A stretch of 64,000 nucleotides of DNA, taken from positions 868,001-932,000 of the forward strand of contig VXBP01001909.1 of the NCBI GenBank assembly GCA_013400115.1. Direction: 5' to 3'. Shown here in pieces: positions 39,831 to 52,601 of the stretch (positions within the stretch are counted from its first letter, which is position 1; every line of letters starts with the position of its first letter). This stretch comes from Rhinopomastus cyanomelas. Its lineage: Eukaryota; Chordata; Aves; Bucerotiformes; Rhinopomastidae. A program made the position numbers and the translations under genes. The notes below the pieces were generated by a model. The model was not told where the DNA came from. It searched no databases and worked only from the letters and a program-made list of their open reading frames with translations.

Positions 39831-42800
39831 ACGCAGGGCCTTGCATCAGGCGGTGCAGTTTGGTTATGTACACAGACAAGACCAAAGCTATGACCAGGAA
39901 AGTCGGGGAGATGATGTAAATGTCAGCTTTAAGGTGTAAAGGAACCTGTCTTTGATGGTGCGGTACTTCTGTGTTGGAGCAACAGAATGTCTCTTTAGGC
40001 TTGGAGCTAAAACCAAAGTGAATTAGGGTGTATAAGGTGTACATTTTTAAGGCATAGTAGATCTTAAGAAACCTTTCTGGCTGTTTTTGTTACCGTGGTA
40101 GGGAAAAGCTTTGGTGTGTTGTAGTCTTTGTATGATGGTCTGATTCAGCTAAACCAGAGGTTTGTTCACCAAGTATAAACAGTTGTACTGGGAAGAAGAC
40201 ACTTTGTACTGCAAGTAGTTCTGCAGAGGACACAACTTTTGCAGAATGAAAGTCACACAACTATAAAATTGTCATTTTTATCTGGAAGCAGTCATAGGTT
40301 ATATTAGATGAAGACAGATACCTCTCTGTCTCTGTGAGGTTTTTATTACCATGTTCGTAATGTGATTAAGAACTAGAGAAAATGTGAGGTGTACTGTGAA
40401 GCAAATATGGTTGTTCTGGTCTCGACTTTTGACAACACTGAGCATTACAGTCAAACAAATCACAGTGCTGCTTTAGCAAGTGAGACACCAGGTGAGTGAG
40501 CACAGCACAAAATCTCCTCCTTTGTCTTGCACCTTGGAAATGAGCCTTTTCCAGACTTCATTTGCAGGATGTGGTGTTTGGATAATGTTACTAATGGCAA
40601 TGGCAGATTTAGTTCCCCTGGTTCCTCTTTCAATTCATGCTCAATATCTTAATTAAAATCTTATGGAGTGTTTGTCTCCATACCAGATTTGGGTTAGTAT
40701 TTGGAGGCACGAAACATTTCTTATTTAGGAGCTTTAACATCTTCCTGCTCAGTCAGTCCCTTGAGAAGACACTCCTAAAATAAAACACTGTGGAGAAGGA
40801 AGGAAGCCCCAGTCTTCTCTTGCTAAAACACTGATTTGCTGAAACAGCTAAATATTACTTAAATACCAATGTGTGCAGGTTTTAATACTATGAGTTTTAT
40901 AATGAATTTATCATGATGGAAGTGATATTAAGAGAGAATATTTGGGAAGAGCATAAGTTGCAAAATAACCGAGAAAGCGTCCATGCTATCTCTGTAACAG
41001 GTGTTTCAGAAAGAAATGGCTGTGACTGCTATTGGTTACTTAACACACGTGGAAATAAGAATTATATGATTGTGTTTTGAGGGTTTGTAGATTTCTTCAA
41101 GCCCAAGACATTGTTTTCCCAGCTGGGTGAAAACCGGTGCTCTGGCCAGTGTGAGCTGTGCTGTGCTGACTGTCACGCATACACCGACTGGTTGGGTAAC
41201 AAGGCTACTATTCCCACATATTCATGAAGTAAATGTGGTTGATAACACCTCTGTATCTTGCTAAAATTCAGTGAATCTGGAAGTTATTTGATGAGAGGCT
41301 AGAAGTGAACAGAAACAAATACGGAGCATGATCATATGAAACTTGGTTGTTTTCAAATATGATGCTAAAACCAAATGAAACTTATATGTGTAATTAACAT
41401 GGAAATTCCGTTTAGGTCTTAATGTAAGAGGTTGCCCAGAATAATGCATGTAAAAGTCAGCTCCACAATGGAAAATATTTAGCTGTAAAAGTACTTAATT
41501 TCCCACAGTGTAGTGGGAGAAATACATCAACCATCACACCTTGTGCTTCGAAGCATAAAAGTTTTGCTGAAAAATGGAAACAGGAAGAAGCTACTAGTTT
41601 TGAGCAGGCTTGAAATATGGGGGTCAGGTGATGAACTCAGATTTGCTTTGCTTTGACTGCAAACTTGGCTGCAGCTACAAGTATTTTACAGTCTTTTATT
41701 TTGATAGACAGAAGACAGGGAGAACAGACTCTTTTTCTTTTCCTTTTTTTTTTCCACACCACAGCCTCTCTGCACAAGTTTGTAGGAAGCACGAGGAGAC
41801 AGAGCCAAGACTAGGAAATGCCTGCAGATACCCTATCTGGTTTTGACAAATTCATGCCTTGTGTCTGATACCACAACTTAGATCAAAGGGGATTTTCAGC
41901 TTTAAAAGAGGCTTACCCAGGGTAAGACTGGGAATGAGGGTGTATTCACAAGACTAAAACTGGTAGCTGATCTTTCAGACTGTGACCCGATGGGGTGTAG
42001 TGTTTGGCAGGCACACAACAGATGGGACTAAAGCCTTCCTCAGTCACAGGAGAGGCTGGATGTACCTTCAACACAGAAGACAAGTTAAATTTTGATGAGA
42101 AAGCATGCACAGAATTTAGAACCTGCTTTCATATGGCAGCCTGGTTTACTAAATGTCCTGTGCCCCTTCATATTCTGCATCCCTTTTTAGAAAATTACTG
42201 TTTATTAAAGAAACATTTTGATGCCTTGCAAGAGCAAAACTTAACTAAATGTCAACAAGTCTTCTTACCAGATTGTTTTGATGTGTGCTGTGAAATGCAC
42301 CTCAGCTGTCAGCAACTGGAATAGGCACCGTGAACTAAGTAAATTACAAAGCTGAATCCTAAATCTTCTGTTTCTTTTAATTTTTTAGGAACTCTACTAG
42401 TTATTATGCATTAAGGGTGATTCTTTGGGTTACGTCTTTGAGACGCCATGCAAAAAACTAATGAGTTATTCGGCAGAGGATATATTTTTTCCTTAATGTG
42501 TTTGAACTTTGTTGAAATTCATATCAGCATGGTTTGTTTTTATTTTTTACCTGATATTCTGTAATACTTTCCTTGCATAAGTATGGATTTTGGAACACAT
42601 TCTGTGTTACATATGTGGGGAAACAGTTCCATAATTACACTAATGCTTGCATAATTAGCAAACTCTTTGCCAATTTTAACTGACAAATTCCAAGTCACTT
42701 GTGCACAGGGGAAAAAAAACACATTAAAACCGGCAACTTCTATTTGTTTTTCCTTTCGTACTTCTTACAGGTGTTGAAACTATTTATTTCTAATCTATGA

Positions 42801-43580
42801 GTAAATTTACGTGTTTTCTTCTGATAGGCAGCACTGTGCAGAGTAGGAGCTCTGGCTTCCTCCACCCTGGGGCTATTCTGGGGGCTGCCCTTAAGCTTTG
42901 CCAACATATCTCAGTCCTGACTTGTAAGATCGCCTGATTTGCTGTCACAGTTCTAGGCAGCTCTTCAGAAGTTCCTGCCAATAGCACTGGCTTCTTCCAA
43001 CTGGTGTGGTAGTTTTCTGGTGTGCGCAACTCGGGGCGGAGGAAAGACCACCAAAACGTATTTCCACTTGTGACCTAAGGCGAGACTTGACCTCCTGTTT
43101 CCGTTGAAAAATGGCAAGTGAGCCGTTAGCCTTCTGTGCTGTTCAGCTGCAGATTTAATGCTTTACATTGCTACTGAGTCTGTTGTTGTTGTCTAAATGT
43201 AAGTTGAAAACAGTTTGTCATTTTGAGATCCTGAAACGAAAGGGTCATAATAAAAACATGAAGGACAAATAGTTGAGGTAGGCACTTAAAAAGTGAAAAC
43301 AAAAGTGTCTGTATGTGTATGCGCACATATTTATTATTCCAATTTCTGTGTGTCCTTGTCTGTTTTCCTCGTGGTCTCTCTAAATTTTAAATGCATAACC
43401 GTTCCTATGAAAATACAGGATTCTCTTGCTTCCATTTAAAAACTGTGAATCACAACAAAACTGCTATAAGAACATCTAAGGTAGATAATTAAAGTATAAT
43501 TAAGTTTAAATGCCTTGGTGAAGGAATATAAAAATATTTAAATTCAACAGGCTAGTACATTTGCAGTTTTCTTTTATTAG
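39831..43580 (+). other. VPS13B: VPS13B intron, last segment; no gene seen
   Basis: Intron leading to the exon at 43581. It has a pyrimidine tract near 41732-41753, a 106-codon frame at 42004-42324 (+) that begins at a non-ATG codon and matches no family I know, and a G+C-richer patch at about 42830-43125. It ends in a T-rich tract and TTATTAG. Confidence 0.55.
42790..43125 (-). other. G+C-richer patch with minus-strand frame; unidentified
   Basis: A G+C-richer block within AT-rich intron. A 79-codon minus-strand frame spans 42790-43029, and seven CpGs lie between about 43023 and 43125. The peptide has no domain I recognise. It could be an old repeat remnant, such as part of an LTR, or a regulatory element. 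The coding case is weak. Confidence 0.2.
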
Positions 43581-43715
43581 GTGTGAAATCTAAGAATCCC
43601 CTGCCAACTCTTGAGGGTTCAATCCAGAATGTTGAATTGAAGTACTGCGGCACATCATTGGTCAAATGTGCCTCTGGGACCGTGGGATCAATAAAAATTT
43701 GTGCCAAAGCCCAAG
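43581..43715 (+). CDS. VPS13B: VPS13B internal coding exon (135 bp)
   Basis: Second recognised VPS13B exon. Its first two bases complete the Gly codon begun in the exon ending at 3933. Forty-four codons follow, starting VKSKNPLPTLEGSIQNVELK and ending KICAKAQ, then one base of the next Gly codon. Cysteines cluster in the second half (KYC, VKC, KIC). In the family this region is part of the extended groove-forming scaffold rather than an enzyme active site. The acceptor is a T-rich tract plus TTATTAG and the donor is AAG|GTATGT. Length is a multiple of three and both ends are phase 1, so skipping it would keep the frame. The upstream intron is 39.6 kb, in keeping with the very long introns of this gene. 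Confidence 0.88.
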
Positions 43716-44523
43716 GTATGTGCAGCTGGACCATGTAAAACTTTATTGCCTGTATAGGAGAATTGGCCTTGCTTTTTACAAGGAGAGTTACTGAAACAAG
43801 AATTTACTCATTGTTCCTATGAATCAGAGAGGGGTTTTTGTGTTCTGTTTTGGGAGTTTTTATTATTATTGTTAAGTGTGCCAGGATGATCCAGTCTGGG
43901 CCCTGTATAGTCAGTTTTGACACTGAATGAAAGCATAAAGATGTTGTGTTTTTTCTGCTGGGACAAATAATAATCTGAAAGCACCGAGGAAACTGAAGCA
44001 ACTGCATTTGCTTGTTGCTTTTTGTTTTATTTGTAGCATCATTTTGACGTATTCTGTATTTTGTTTAATATCTCATTTTCCATGAACACCGCAAATATGA
44101 TTTTGCTATAAAGTTGGCAGTTCTGTGATAAATAGAAGAGCATGTAGGAACTTTTTCCAGTCAGTGCCCATCTCTTAATATGTAAAGGCAGCCAACGCCA
44201 AGAACATTAAAAATGTAGTGTGTTTAGCTCTAAACTGGCTTCATGGTGATTTATAAAGAGATTATAATATAAAGTTGGGATCAAATTACTATTTTAAAGA
44301 GAAATCTTTACTTAATCTGAAATTCTCTTGGATGTAAAGACATTTACAAGATAACATTAAGGAAGTTGTTTAATAGTTTATATGAGATTGCTCTTTCTAG
44401 TTCCTCTTTTAATTCTGTATTTACAGTGTTAGTAGCTGTTCTCTTTAGGCTATTGAATGTTTATGTGTTGACAATTAATTTTGTTACAGTAAAAGCTGTA
44501 AGGAGTCTTAACTTTTATCTTAG
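43716..44523 (+). other. VPS13B: VPS13B short intron (808 bp)
   Basis: AT-rich intron between two phase-1 exons, bounded by GTATGT and by ACTTTTATCTTAG. I see nothing else in it; a minus-strand frame at 43804-44007 is incidental. Confidence 0.85.
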
Positions 44524-44697
44524 GTGATGGTGGAAAAGAGAAGCTGATTCCTTTAGTTCAAGGCCCTTCTGACACGAGAGACTTACACAGCAGCAAATGG
44601 CTCAATGAGAGCAGAAAGCCAGAATCTCTCTTAGCTCCTGATTTGCTAGCCTTTACAATCCAAATTCCACAGTATATGGACTACTGCCACAGTTCTG
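44524..44697 (+). CDS. VPS13B: VPS13B internal coding exon (174 bp)
   Basis: Third recognised VPS13B exon. It completes the Gly codon, then gives 57 codons beginning DGGKEKLIPLVQGPSDTRDL and including SRKPESLLAPDLLAFTIQIP, then QYMDYCHSS and the first base of another Gly codon. The APDLLAFTIQIPQYMDY segment is the part I recognise most firmly as VPS13B. The acceptor TTTTATCTTAG and donor CTG|GTAAGT are consensus. Length is a multiple of three with phase 1 at both ends, as in the previous exon. The next expected exon is not visible in the remaining 19 kb. No frame disruption or unusual substitution is evident, so the gene looks intact here. Confidence 0.9.
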
Positions 44698-45358
44698 GTA
44701 AGTGCAAAACTTTTGTTAATCTGGCATCGCGTTACGTTTCTCCTATCCTATGCAGTGTTCAAAAGAGGGGCTTGGTATAAAATGTGCCAGGTGCCAAAAT
44801 ATCTTTGTCACATACTGCACATGTCACAGCTTTAGCACGCTGAGACACAAACCCAAACAGCAGCGTCTGATCGTTTTTGTTTAAAAACAAAAGTTTTAGT
44901 CTTTCTTCCCTTTGTCTGTTGGGTTGAGCTTCTCATACAGAAGCTGACATCCTGAATTCCAAATGGGTCATGGAAAGTGGCAGCATGATTTGTAATCAAG
45001 GATTCGCATATCATAGCATTTGTCCAGCTTATAAAAGGTAGCTTACAACATGCTACGGAGCACACATCTGATGTCATCAAACTTAGTGATTTGATGGATT
45101 TAAATGTGAAACAAATTCATATTTTCATAGTTGCCTAGATAAATGTAAGGGTGTTGCTGCCTTTGTGGGCATGAATATTCTTACCTAACATTCTTATGGG
45201 TTCTGTAGATTTTAAAGAAAATATTTGTAGTTTTCTAAGTGACACAGACAATTTAAAAATAAATCTAATTTAAAGTATAATATAGTTTGTGAAATACACG
45301 ACTCTAGGTTTTGCTGTCAGTGTGGTACGTCTGAACAATCATGCTTTCACGTTCTTAG

Positions 45359-45432
45359 AAGTTCATCCTGTTGCCATGTCAAGAGTGGAATCAAATAAGG
45401 AAAAATTCAAAACCCAGAAGCATCTATTGTAA
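45359..45432 (+). other. Possible alternative VPS13B terminal exon (speculative)
   Basis: A CGTTCTTAG acceptor-like site at 45350-45358 is followed by a frame that, joined to the phase-1 end of the exon at 44697, reads a Glu codon and 23 more codons to a TAA at 45430-45432. A second frame overlapping the end (about 45407-45490) is also protein-like. The upstream pyrimidine tract is modest and I see no obvious nearby polyadenylation signal, so this may be chance. Confidence 0.15.
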
Positions 45433-46294
45433 AGAAAGCTAAAGAATTTGCTGACCCAAATGTTGTGAAACACAACAGTAAACTGATGATTGTGCTTTTT
45501 TTCTTCTATTTTCTTTCACGTCTAACAGAGTTGGATGTCGTTACTGTAAAAGTGATGGTGAATTTATGACCATCTTTGAAATTGTGACGTGCATATCTAA
45601 GCAGCCTTTGCTTCTTATGCACAGTAAATATGTGCAAGCACTGTGTGCTCCAGTTCTTAGGTTATTTTCTCAGTACTGGTTTATTCTTGGAGAGCACCAT
45701 GTTGAAAATACTTACAGCAGTATTTTATAATAACTACCTTAAGTTCCTGCTGCTAAAACACTGCCAAAAGGTAATTAATGATTCAGCAGTCTCTAAAATT
45801 AAAAACCTTTTTTGAAAAAAGTGAGGATCTGTTGCACTGTTGTCTCACTTAATTTGCTTTTAAATATTCTTAATCATAATATTTCTTACTATTATTTATG
45901 ATTGTGTTTTCTGCCTTTCTTTGACAAGCTTTTTGGGTAGATGTTCTGATTTTTGTCTTAGGATATTAACTACATTTTCAAGGGGCTCTGCCTGCTTACA
46001 GAATACAGAATTATTGCTTTTGTTAGAGGCCACAGTGCTCACATACGTTTTACCTCATCAGTACTATGAGCAATCCAATTAGAAAGTAAAGAGTACTTGA
46101 TGGGTTGTGACAGGAGGTGCCTGTGAGAATTAAGGCACCGACAAATGAAGGGCTGCACAGACTTGTATGCAGGGACTCCCAGAGGAAGAAAGTTGGTTTG
46201 TAGTAGACAAGTGTCTGTGGCACCTGCTTTGTAGAAGAGTGGAGGTAAATGTAACATGTTAAGATTTTAGAATTGCAAATATGCTGGATGCTTC

Positions 46295-46390
46295 ACCTGC
46301 GCTCTTGAAGCGCTACTCGGTGGCAGTCGCTAACTCACTGAGCGGGCGCTCGGGCTCTAGCTCTGCTTCTCTAGATCCGTAGGGTGGTGC
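46295..46390. other. Small CpG cluster in intron; unidentified
   Basis: About eight CpGs in 80 bp, including GAGCGGGCGCTCGGGC, in otherwise CpG-poor intron. It has no coding frame of note and no recognised repeat signature. It could be a regulatory element or the remnant of an insertion. Confidence 0.3.
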
Positions 46391-46851
46391 CTGTGACTTG
46401 ACCTCAAATGAGAGGGGAAAAGCTGACTGAGGTGTTACAGCTTTGGTCTCAGAAAACATGAGTAATAGTGTACTGCAAATGGTTGGGACTTTTCAAAAAT
46501 ATATAAATTAACTTAAAGAGTAACATTTCCTAGATTGTCGGAGGTTCTGTACAAGGGGTTGAGGTAATTAAAGCCTCTGCTTTCAAACACTTGCAGAAGG
46601 AGCTGAGGCAATTCAGTACAGGAGAAAACGTGAAGTGGTTTGAGAGCCTAAAAATGCTCTCAGCTGCAGTTACTTCTGGGAATGAAGAAAGCTGTACTAG
46701 ATAATTTGGCAGCAAATTCTACTTAGGCCTCAGAGGAGTAATACATTTAAAGCTGCATTACTGGAGATGATTGTGCAGAGCTTATTGAGCTGTTCATCCT
46801 AATAACGTTAGATACGATGTTCGGGAACAGGAATTTGGACTGCAGAGAAGA

Positions 46852-47361
46852 GTGAAGTTGGTAGTGCAACCTGTTTGTAGAAAGGATAAAAAAAGCCATG
46901 AGAAAAGTCATCTAGGACAGTTCAGTGTTATCAGACTGCTGGAGATACAGCCAGGGTTGGCCAAGTCTGTTAACTCTGCATTTATTCATGTCTGTAGAGC
47001 TAATGGTCTCAAAATACACATGATTCCTGCAAAGACCTAAGGGGGACAGCCTTTCCAGCTTGGTGGGATTGGATAAGTCACTTTTCAGAATGCAGATAAA
47101 CTCAGTGTAGTTCTTCGCGTGTATGAGGATTCATTCAGAGAACTTTGCAGCAGTGTCAGAAGAGCTACTCTCACCACGCAGCAGGGCAGGGGGCTGCACT
47201 GGGATTGTACAAAGCTAAAGAGTGGCAAGTCGGCCACCTCCATTAAGAGCAGATTGATGCAGTATCTGTGTGTAAAACCAACAGAAACAATTGAAGGGGA
47301 GTTTCTGAGTACTCTGCAAGAATTTTGGAATATGAACAACACTGGTGCAAGCGACTTTTAA
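46852..47361 (+). other. Unusually open reading stretch with two stops; possible decayed ORF
   Basis: One + frame runs about 170 codons with stops only at 47038-47040 and 47074-47076, ending at a TAA at 47359-47361. The last segment is protein-like (TETIEGEFLSTLQEFW). Opposite-strand frames are also fairly open, which argues for composition rather than coding. No domain is recognised. Confidence 0.15.
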
Positions 47362-50300
47362 AAATATCTTCCTTATATAAGGACTAGTTAAGGAAAGATA
47401 AGTAATTAATTTATTATGCATCTGAAGCTGAATGGAAAACAACTTGGTCTAAAAGCAAAGCAGGTTTTTGGATATGAAATACTTAGGAGGAGGCTGTACA
47501 AATGGCACTCTTGGATAAAACAGTGTGTGTTTATCTGGAGTACAGGTAAGGGCGACCTTTTTTCCTCCCTGTTTAGTCAGCAACTGACTACTGATTTGTT
47601 CCACTTGAACTGTATGATCCAGTGTAACCAAGACAGTTGTGCAGCTTGTCTGTAGGTAGCACTTCAAAAATTGTGGGTGTATTTACTATTTCACACTAGT
47701 ATTTATTCTCTTGCTGTTCCACTTTTGCTGCTGAGAGGAAGAGAAATAAGTTCTAGTAGTGTAATATTTCACCGAGTACAACCAGGAAAGGAAAAAACCA
47801 CTTCCAAAAGGGCAGCGTGGAAGTGTGCGGTGTATAGCATGTATAGGCAGGGTAAGTGTTATGTGGAACAAGTGCGTGTACTGTGATTACTTAGCCAGCG
47901 TGTGGTGAACAAAGTGTAATTTGCACACTGGAAGACTCATCCACATATGGCAAAGTAAGTATTTAGGCACAAAAAACGTAACTATGATTTTGTTTAGTCC
48001 TTAAATACAAGTGTGCATGCTGATGCGTTGCCTCCTGGGTGTTTCAATTGTATGAAAAACTGCCCCAGGTATCTCCATGCATAGTTCTGAAAACCAGTGG
48101 GTATGCTCCACAGTCTTTATCTGAACTGCAGCTTATAAAATGAATACAGGAGAGGAGATTATTCTATTACCCAAGGGCTTGAGAAGGTCCTCTTACTGCT
48201 TCTCTGAAAAAGCCCTGCCTTTATTAACCCTGGGAGCACACTGCAGACTGTGTTTGTTTCACCTGGCCTTTGAGAGTAATGGGGAGATTTCCAAATGAAT
48301 GCTGGTGTTACTGGGTAATTATGAGCAGCTGTTGAATAGATGAGGTGAGTTGATTAAGCTCTATTTGGGTTGCCGTGTTGAATAATTGGGGGTGCGTGCA
48401 CAGCTGGTGCTTGAGGAGCTTTATTATATATAAATCAAGGGGGAACTAAAATACAGAAGTACAATTAATAAAGATTTCTTCGAGAATGCCTTAAATATTC
48501 AGTAGTGCAGCAGGGAGATGAGGGAGTAAACAAAATACCTGTATTAATGCCGTGCTCCTGTGCAGTAAGTTGATATGCCCAGTGGAGCAAAATAAGAGTG
48601 AGAAGGCTTCTCTAGTTTGCAAAAGCTGCATGAAGACTGAAGAGCAAATAAGTCAACCTTATAAAAGTTGGTGTTTTTCATTTAAGTGGTATTTTTCTTA
48701 AACTTCCAGTGATTTTAGAATATTTTACTCCACTGTCAGTATTTTCTAAGTTTAGATAAGATCTCTCCATTCTTTCTGTCTGCCCATCCCAGTCTTAAAT
48801 AATTCTAAAACTGAAGAAATGATATCTCCAAACGTGAAAAAAGTGCCGTAAGTTGTACCAGCAGGAAGGTGGTTTGGTTTTTTCATATCATAAACCAGCT
48901 GATTTTTGTCTGTTAGAACTTATTTAAAAGGAGGTGAGAGATTTTACACATGTTTTTTTTCATGTGTACACACCCCTGTAAGTCCCCAGCTCTCCTTTCG
49001 TTGCAGTGAGAAAAGCCCATCGCTGACATGTTTTTTTGTTTAATTTTGGCTTTTTATACTGGGGATACTGTAGAGTCTGGATTTTAAAGCCGGAACAATG
49101 ATATTTTTGAAGTTCCCAGTTGTAATTGGAGTGAGGGCTTGTGCTGGTAAACAAAAAAAAAACAAACCTCAAAACCAACTTGTAAAAGAGAATTCATAAC
49201 TAATTTAAAGCGTTTGGGAAAGATTTGACTCAATGAGTGAATAAAAATGCTAAATATATTGGGGTAATTAAAGACAATTCAGATTTGTGGTTAGGGCAGA
49301 AATGTGTAAAAATTATACCCATCTATCTTAGTACATTTCCTTTTCTCTCCCTGAGGATTTCACTACGTACTTTATCTGTAATTGTTGCCAGTTTTCTATC
49401 AAGTTCCCACTGGGCTTCTGGTGCAAAAAATCTTATCCTCTCGATGACAGAGCTTGCCTGAATGATTTCATGCTCTTAGCATTTTTGTTCACGGGAATTA
49501 GGGGCAGAATGTGACTGCAGCTGAACACAGCATCTATTTTTGTAATTCTGAAGTTTAGGCTCTGTTATTGGAACTAAATGAAGAGATGCAGGTGTTCTCC
49601 AGTTCAAATCCTTTGGGATTTTTTGATGGTAGATGCTTGAAAAGAAAATGCATGTGTTTCCAGAGTCAAACAGCAGCTGTGGACAAGGATTTATGTTTTT
49701 CTCAGAACTTTGGGATTTCAAAATGTTACATTTAATCACAAGCACAGAAAGGAGAGCAAATGTTAAAGATGTTACATATAAAACTAGGGGACTGATCTTT
49801 TTACCATACCAACTCGTGGTGGGAATAGAGGAACAAAGTGATCTTTAATCTTAATATGAACAATTTCAAAAGGATTATGATAGTTGCCAGGACTCTGGCC
49901 TTTTGAGAACTGTGTTCCTGCAGCACACAACATTGATTTCCTTGTAATTGCTTTTAAAATCTGGTTTATTCTTGTGTGTTGCCTCAGAAAAATATGAATG
50001 CTAGTAGTATGTGCTACTGAAAATGCAATATTCATGTAGTCTGGTGTTAGAATAGGATGAATGTAGATGCAGACGAGTGTACGCTTTTAGAAGAACACAT
50101 CTAGTAATGTCTTGTGTTTTCAAAATTGGATTAAAAATAGCAGTTCAACAGCCTGAAATGAGAGGCTAAATTTAGACGTTTTTTGAGTTACAGAACTTGT
50201 GGGCGGAAGCATTTTGTGGTAAAGCAATTTCTCCCTCCCTTTGTCTGGCTCATGATTTTGAAATGAGTTGATTCCAGCAAACAAAATGTCTGACATCTTT

Positions 50301-52601
50301 AGATTGTGTCAGAAGTTCCAGCGAGGGAGAGGGGATGGTGACACTACCAAGCAGTTCAGGACAGGAGGATGATGTGGGGAAGACTAAGTTGGTAAAAGTG
50401 GTAAATGCAGTTAATACCTGTCTGAGAATGTAAAAACATCTTTTTAAGTGCATTTAATTTTGTACATTTACTGACTCCATCCTCTCCTGTTGCCCTCGCA
50501 GCTCAGTATATTGTACACTACAGGCAGGTTAAGTACCAAATGCTTTTCTCGGCCTGAATCTCCCCTGTATTTACTGTCTTGTGAAGATCCAACACTTCCT
50601 ACTTTTTCTAAGAGGGAGGTAAGCCTGTCCTCAAGTGCAGAACGTTACTCTGCTGGCTTCAGCTATAAATTTCATGTTGGTGGAAGTAGCATCAGGGAGG
50701 GACACACTGTGGTATGCTAGCTAGTTGAACATTATTGCCAGTGGGTTGCATAATTTTGGCAACTGTCAGTGAGTTCTGGTTACAGAAAGGTAATTGTGCA
50801 ATGCAGGAATAAGGCAGCTTGTTCAACTTTCCATCAAGTAATTCTGCAAATGCCCTTGGGGGTAGAGGTGTTTTCATCACTCTGCTTGTGTTGCATTCAG
50901 TTTCTCTCAATGTGCCATAAATCCTTCAGCAATACGTGTGTCCTAGACTTCTGATGATGTGACTAACTAGGATTCTGATTTTTGTAAAACGATGCTTGAA
51001 AAATTTATATTAAAAGAAAAAAACTGCACTGTGTCCTATCAGTTGTTAAGAGGCTGGACTGTGACGTTCCCTGAAAATATTTCTCCTTTTTCTTTCCAGC
51101 CTGACTGACTGTCAGATGCAGCGTTCAGCTGCACTGTGGAAATCAGCAGAGTCGTGCTTTTGCCTTTTTACAGTTGCTTTTTCTTTAATGCTATCACCTG
51201 ACTTTGGTAATAAGACAAAATCAGAGCTAAACTTGCGTAGTGAAGTTGAGGGCTCAAGTCTAAATAACAGGAGCCTGAGACACTACGCTGGGAAATCTGT
51301 TGAGCTGAGCGAGTTGGAAAGCCGGATTCTCCTCTGGATTTCTACCTTTTTCTTTAGAACATCGTTGCCTGACTTTGTCTTTTAGCTGAGGATAACAGTG
51401 TTCTACCCACGGAGAATGCAGTTGATTTTGTAGTTTTGAGTTTGTAGTTTAGTACCAGCAACTGAGGATTTGGGTTTGAGCAGTGGGTGACATAGGGCAT
51501 GCAGACTTTAAAGTGCTTAAAGGAAATCTTTCCACCTTCTCTGTAAACAAGGCATAACCCAGAAAAGTCTGTAAAGCCTAATAAGAAAAAGACTTCTTCA
51601 AAAAAGCCTTTTTTAAAAGAAAAAACCCCAACACCCTCTAAAACTCATTTAATGTGTAGAAGTTAGAAAAGTTAGAGAATTGCAGATATGAGAATATTTC
51701 TGCGACCTTTATCTGGTGCATATGCATGTGTGTTCCGTAGGATCTCTGTTCACTTTACAACCTGGCAGTATCGAAGTGTTTCATATGGTCTCCAAAGTAA
51801 AATTTAACACCTCTGGTATGAAAGAAAAAATCTAAATGTGGATTGAAATGTTGGCTTCTATTTCCATAGCGGCACAGGATAGTGCATCTGTGCTTCATAC
51901 ATTTATGAACATGCACTCACCTTTTTTCACTTGTGGTATCTGGAAAAGCCTTGTTCAGCAAGGTGACTACATGGTGATGGTGCAGAGAGTGTGAAAACGT
52001 GACGGGCTCGCAGCGATTGCTTTGGACATTGATATTTGGTTTTAATTGAAAAACTGTGTTGGCCAACACACTGGGATAGCTCCTACTCATTTGGAAAACA
52101 TGCCATGGGATCTTTAACTGGTGTTTGGATGCTTCCCAGATGAGGGCATAAAGGACTGTAACCGTTTACTTTCAAATGATGTTTAAACTGTTTCCAGTTT
52201 TTTATAATCGACTTACTTTGCTCTCACTACTGCTTTGGTGATGCAAATGATTCGTATAATATGGCTGGGGTTTTTGTAAAGGAATGCTAAATAGAGATGA
52301 GTATCAGGAGACAGGCTGGTAAAGCATGAATGCTTTTTGACCAGGTCAAATTTTGTTTTTCAGATTTTAGTAACAAGTGATCCAGTTGTATCTTGCTGAA
52401 GAGAAATATAGCGCACTAGATGAAAACTAGCATGAAATAAAGTATCTGAGTTGTTTGTAGTGCAGAAGTTGTGATACAAATGGATACTTGTTTCTAAATA
52501 GAATTGTATTTCCTCGGTAAATTCAGTTGTTCAGCTCTGTAGTAGCTTAAAAGGAAGTGACAGGCTGCCTGCAGAATTCCAGTCTCTGGTTGTAATACAG
52601 A

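Larger units (their letters stand above)
44698..52601 (+). other. VPS13B: VPS13B intron, first part; no gene seen
   Basis: AT-rich intron after the third exon, with no recognisable CR1 copy. It holds a possible alternative terminal exon (45359-45432), a small CpG cluster (46295-46390), and a stretch at 46852-47361 that is unusually open in one + frame with two stops. None of these is a supported gene. Overlapping short frames at 49.2-51.4 kb on both strands have no splice context. Confidence 0.55.

Noticed and set aside
42004..42324. 106-codon + strand open frame with many cysteines
   Set aside because: Non-ATG start, no zinc-finger-like spacing of the cysteines, no splice sites in a compatible phase, and no family resemblance.
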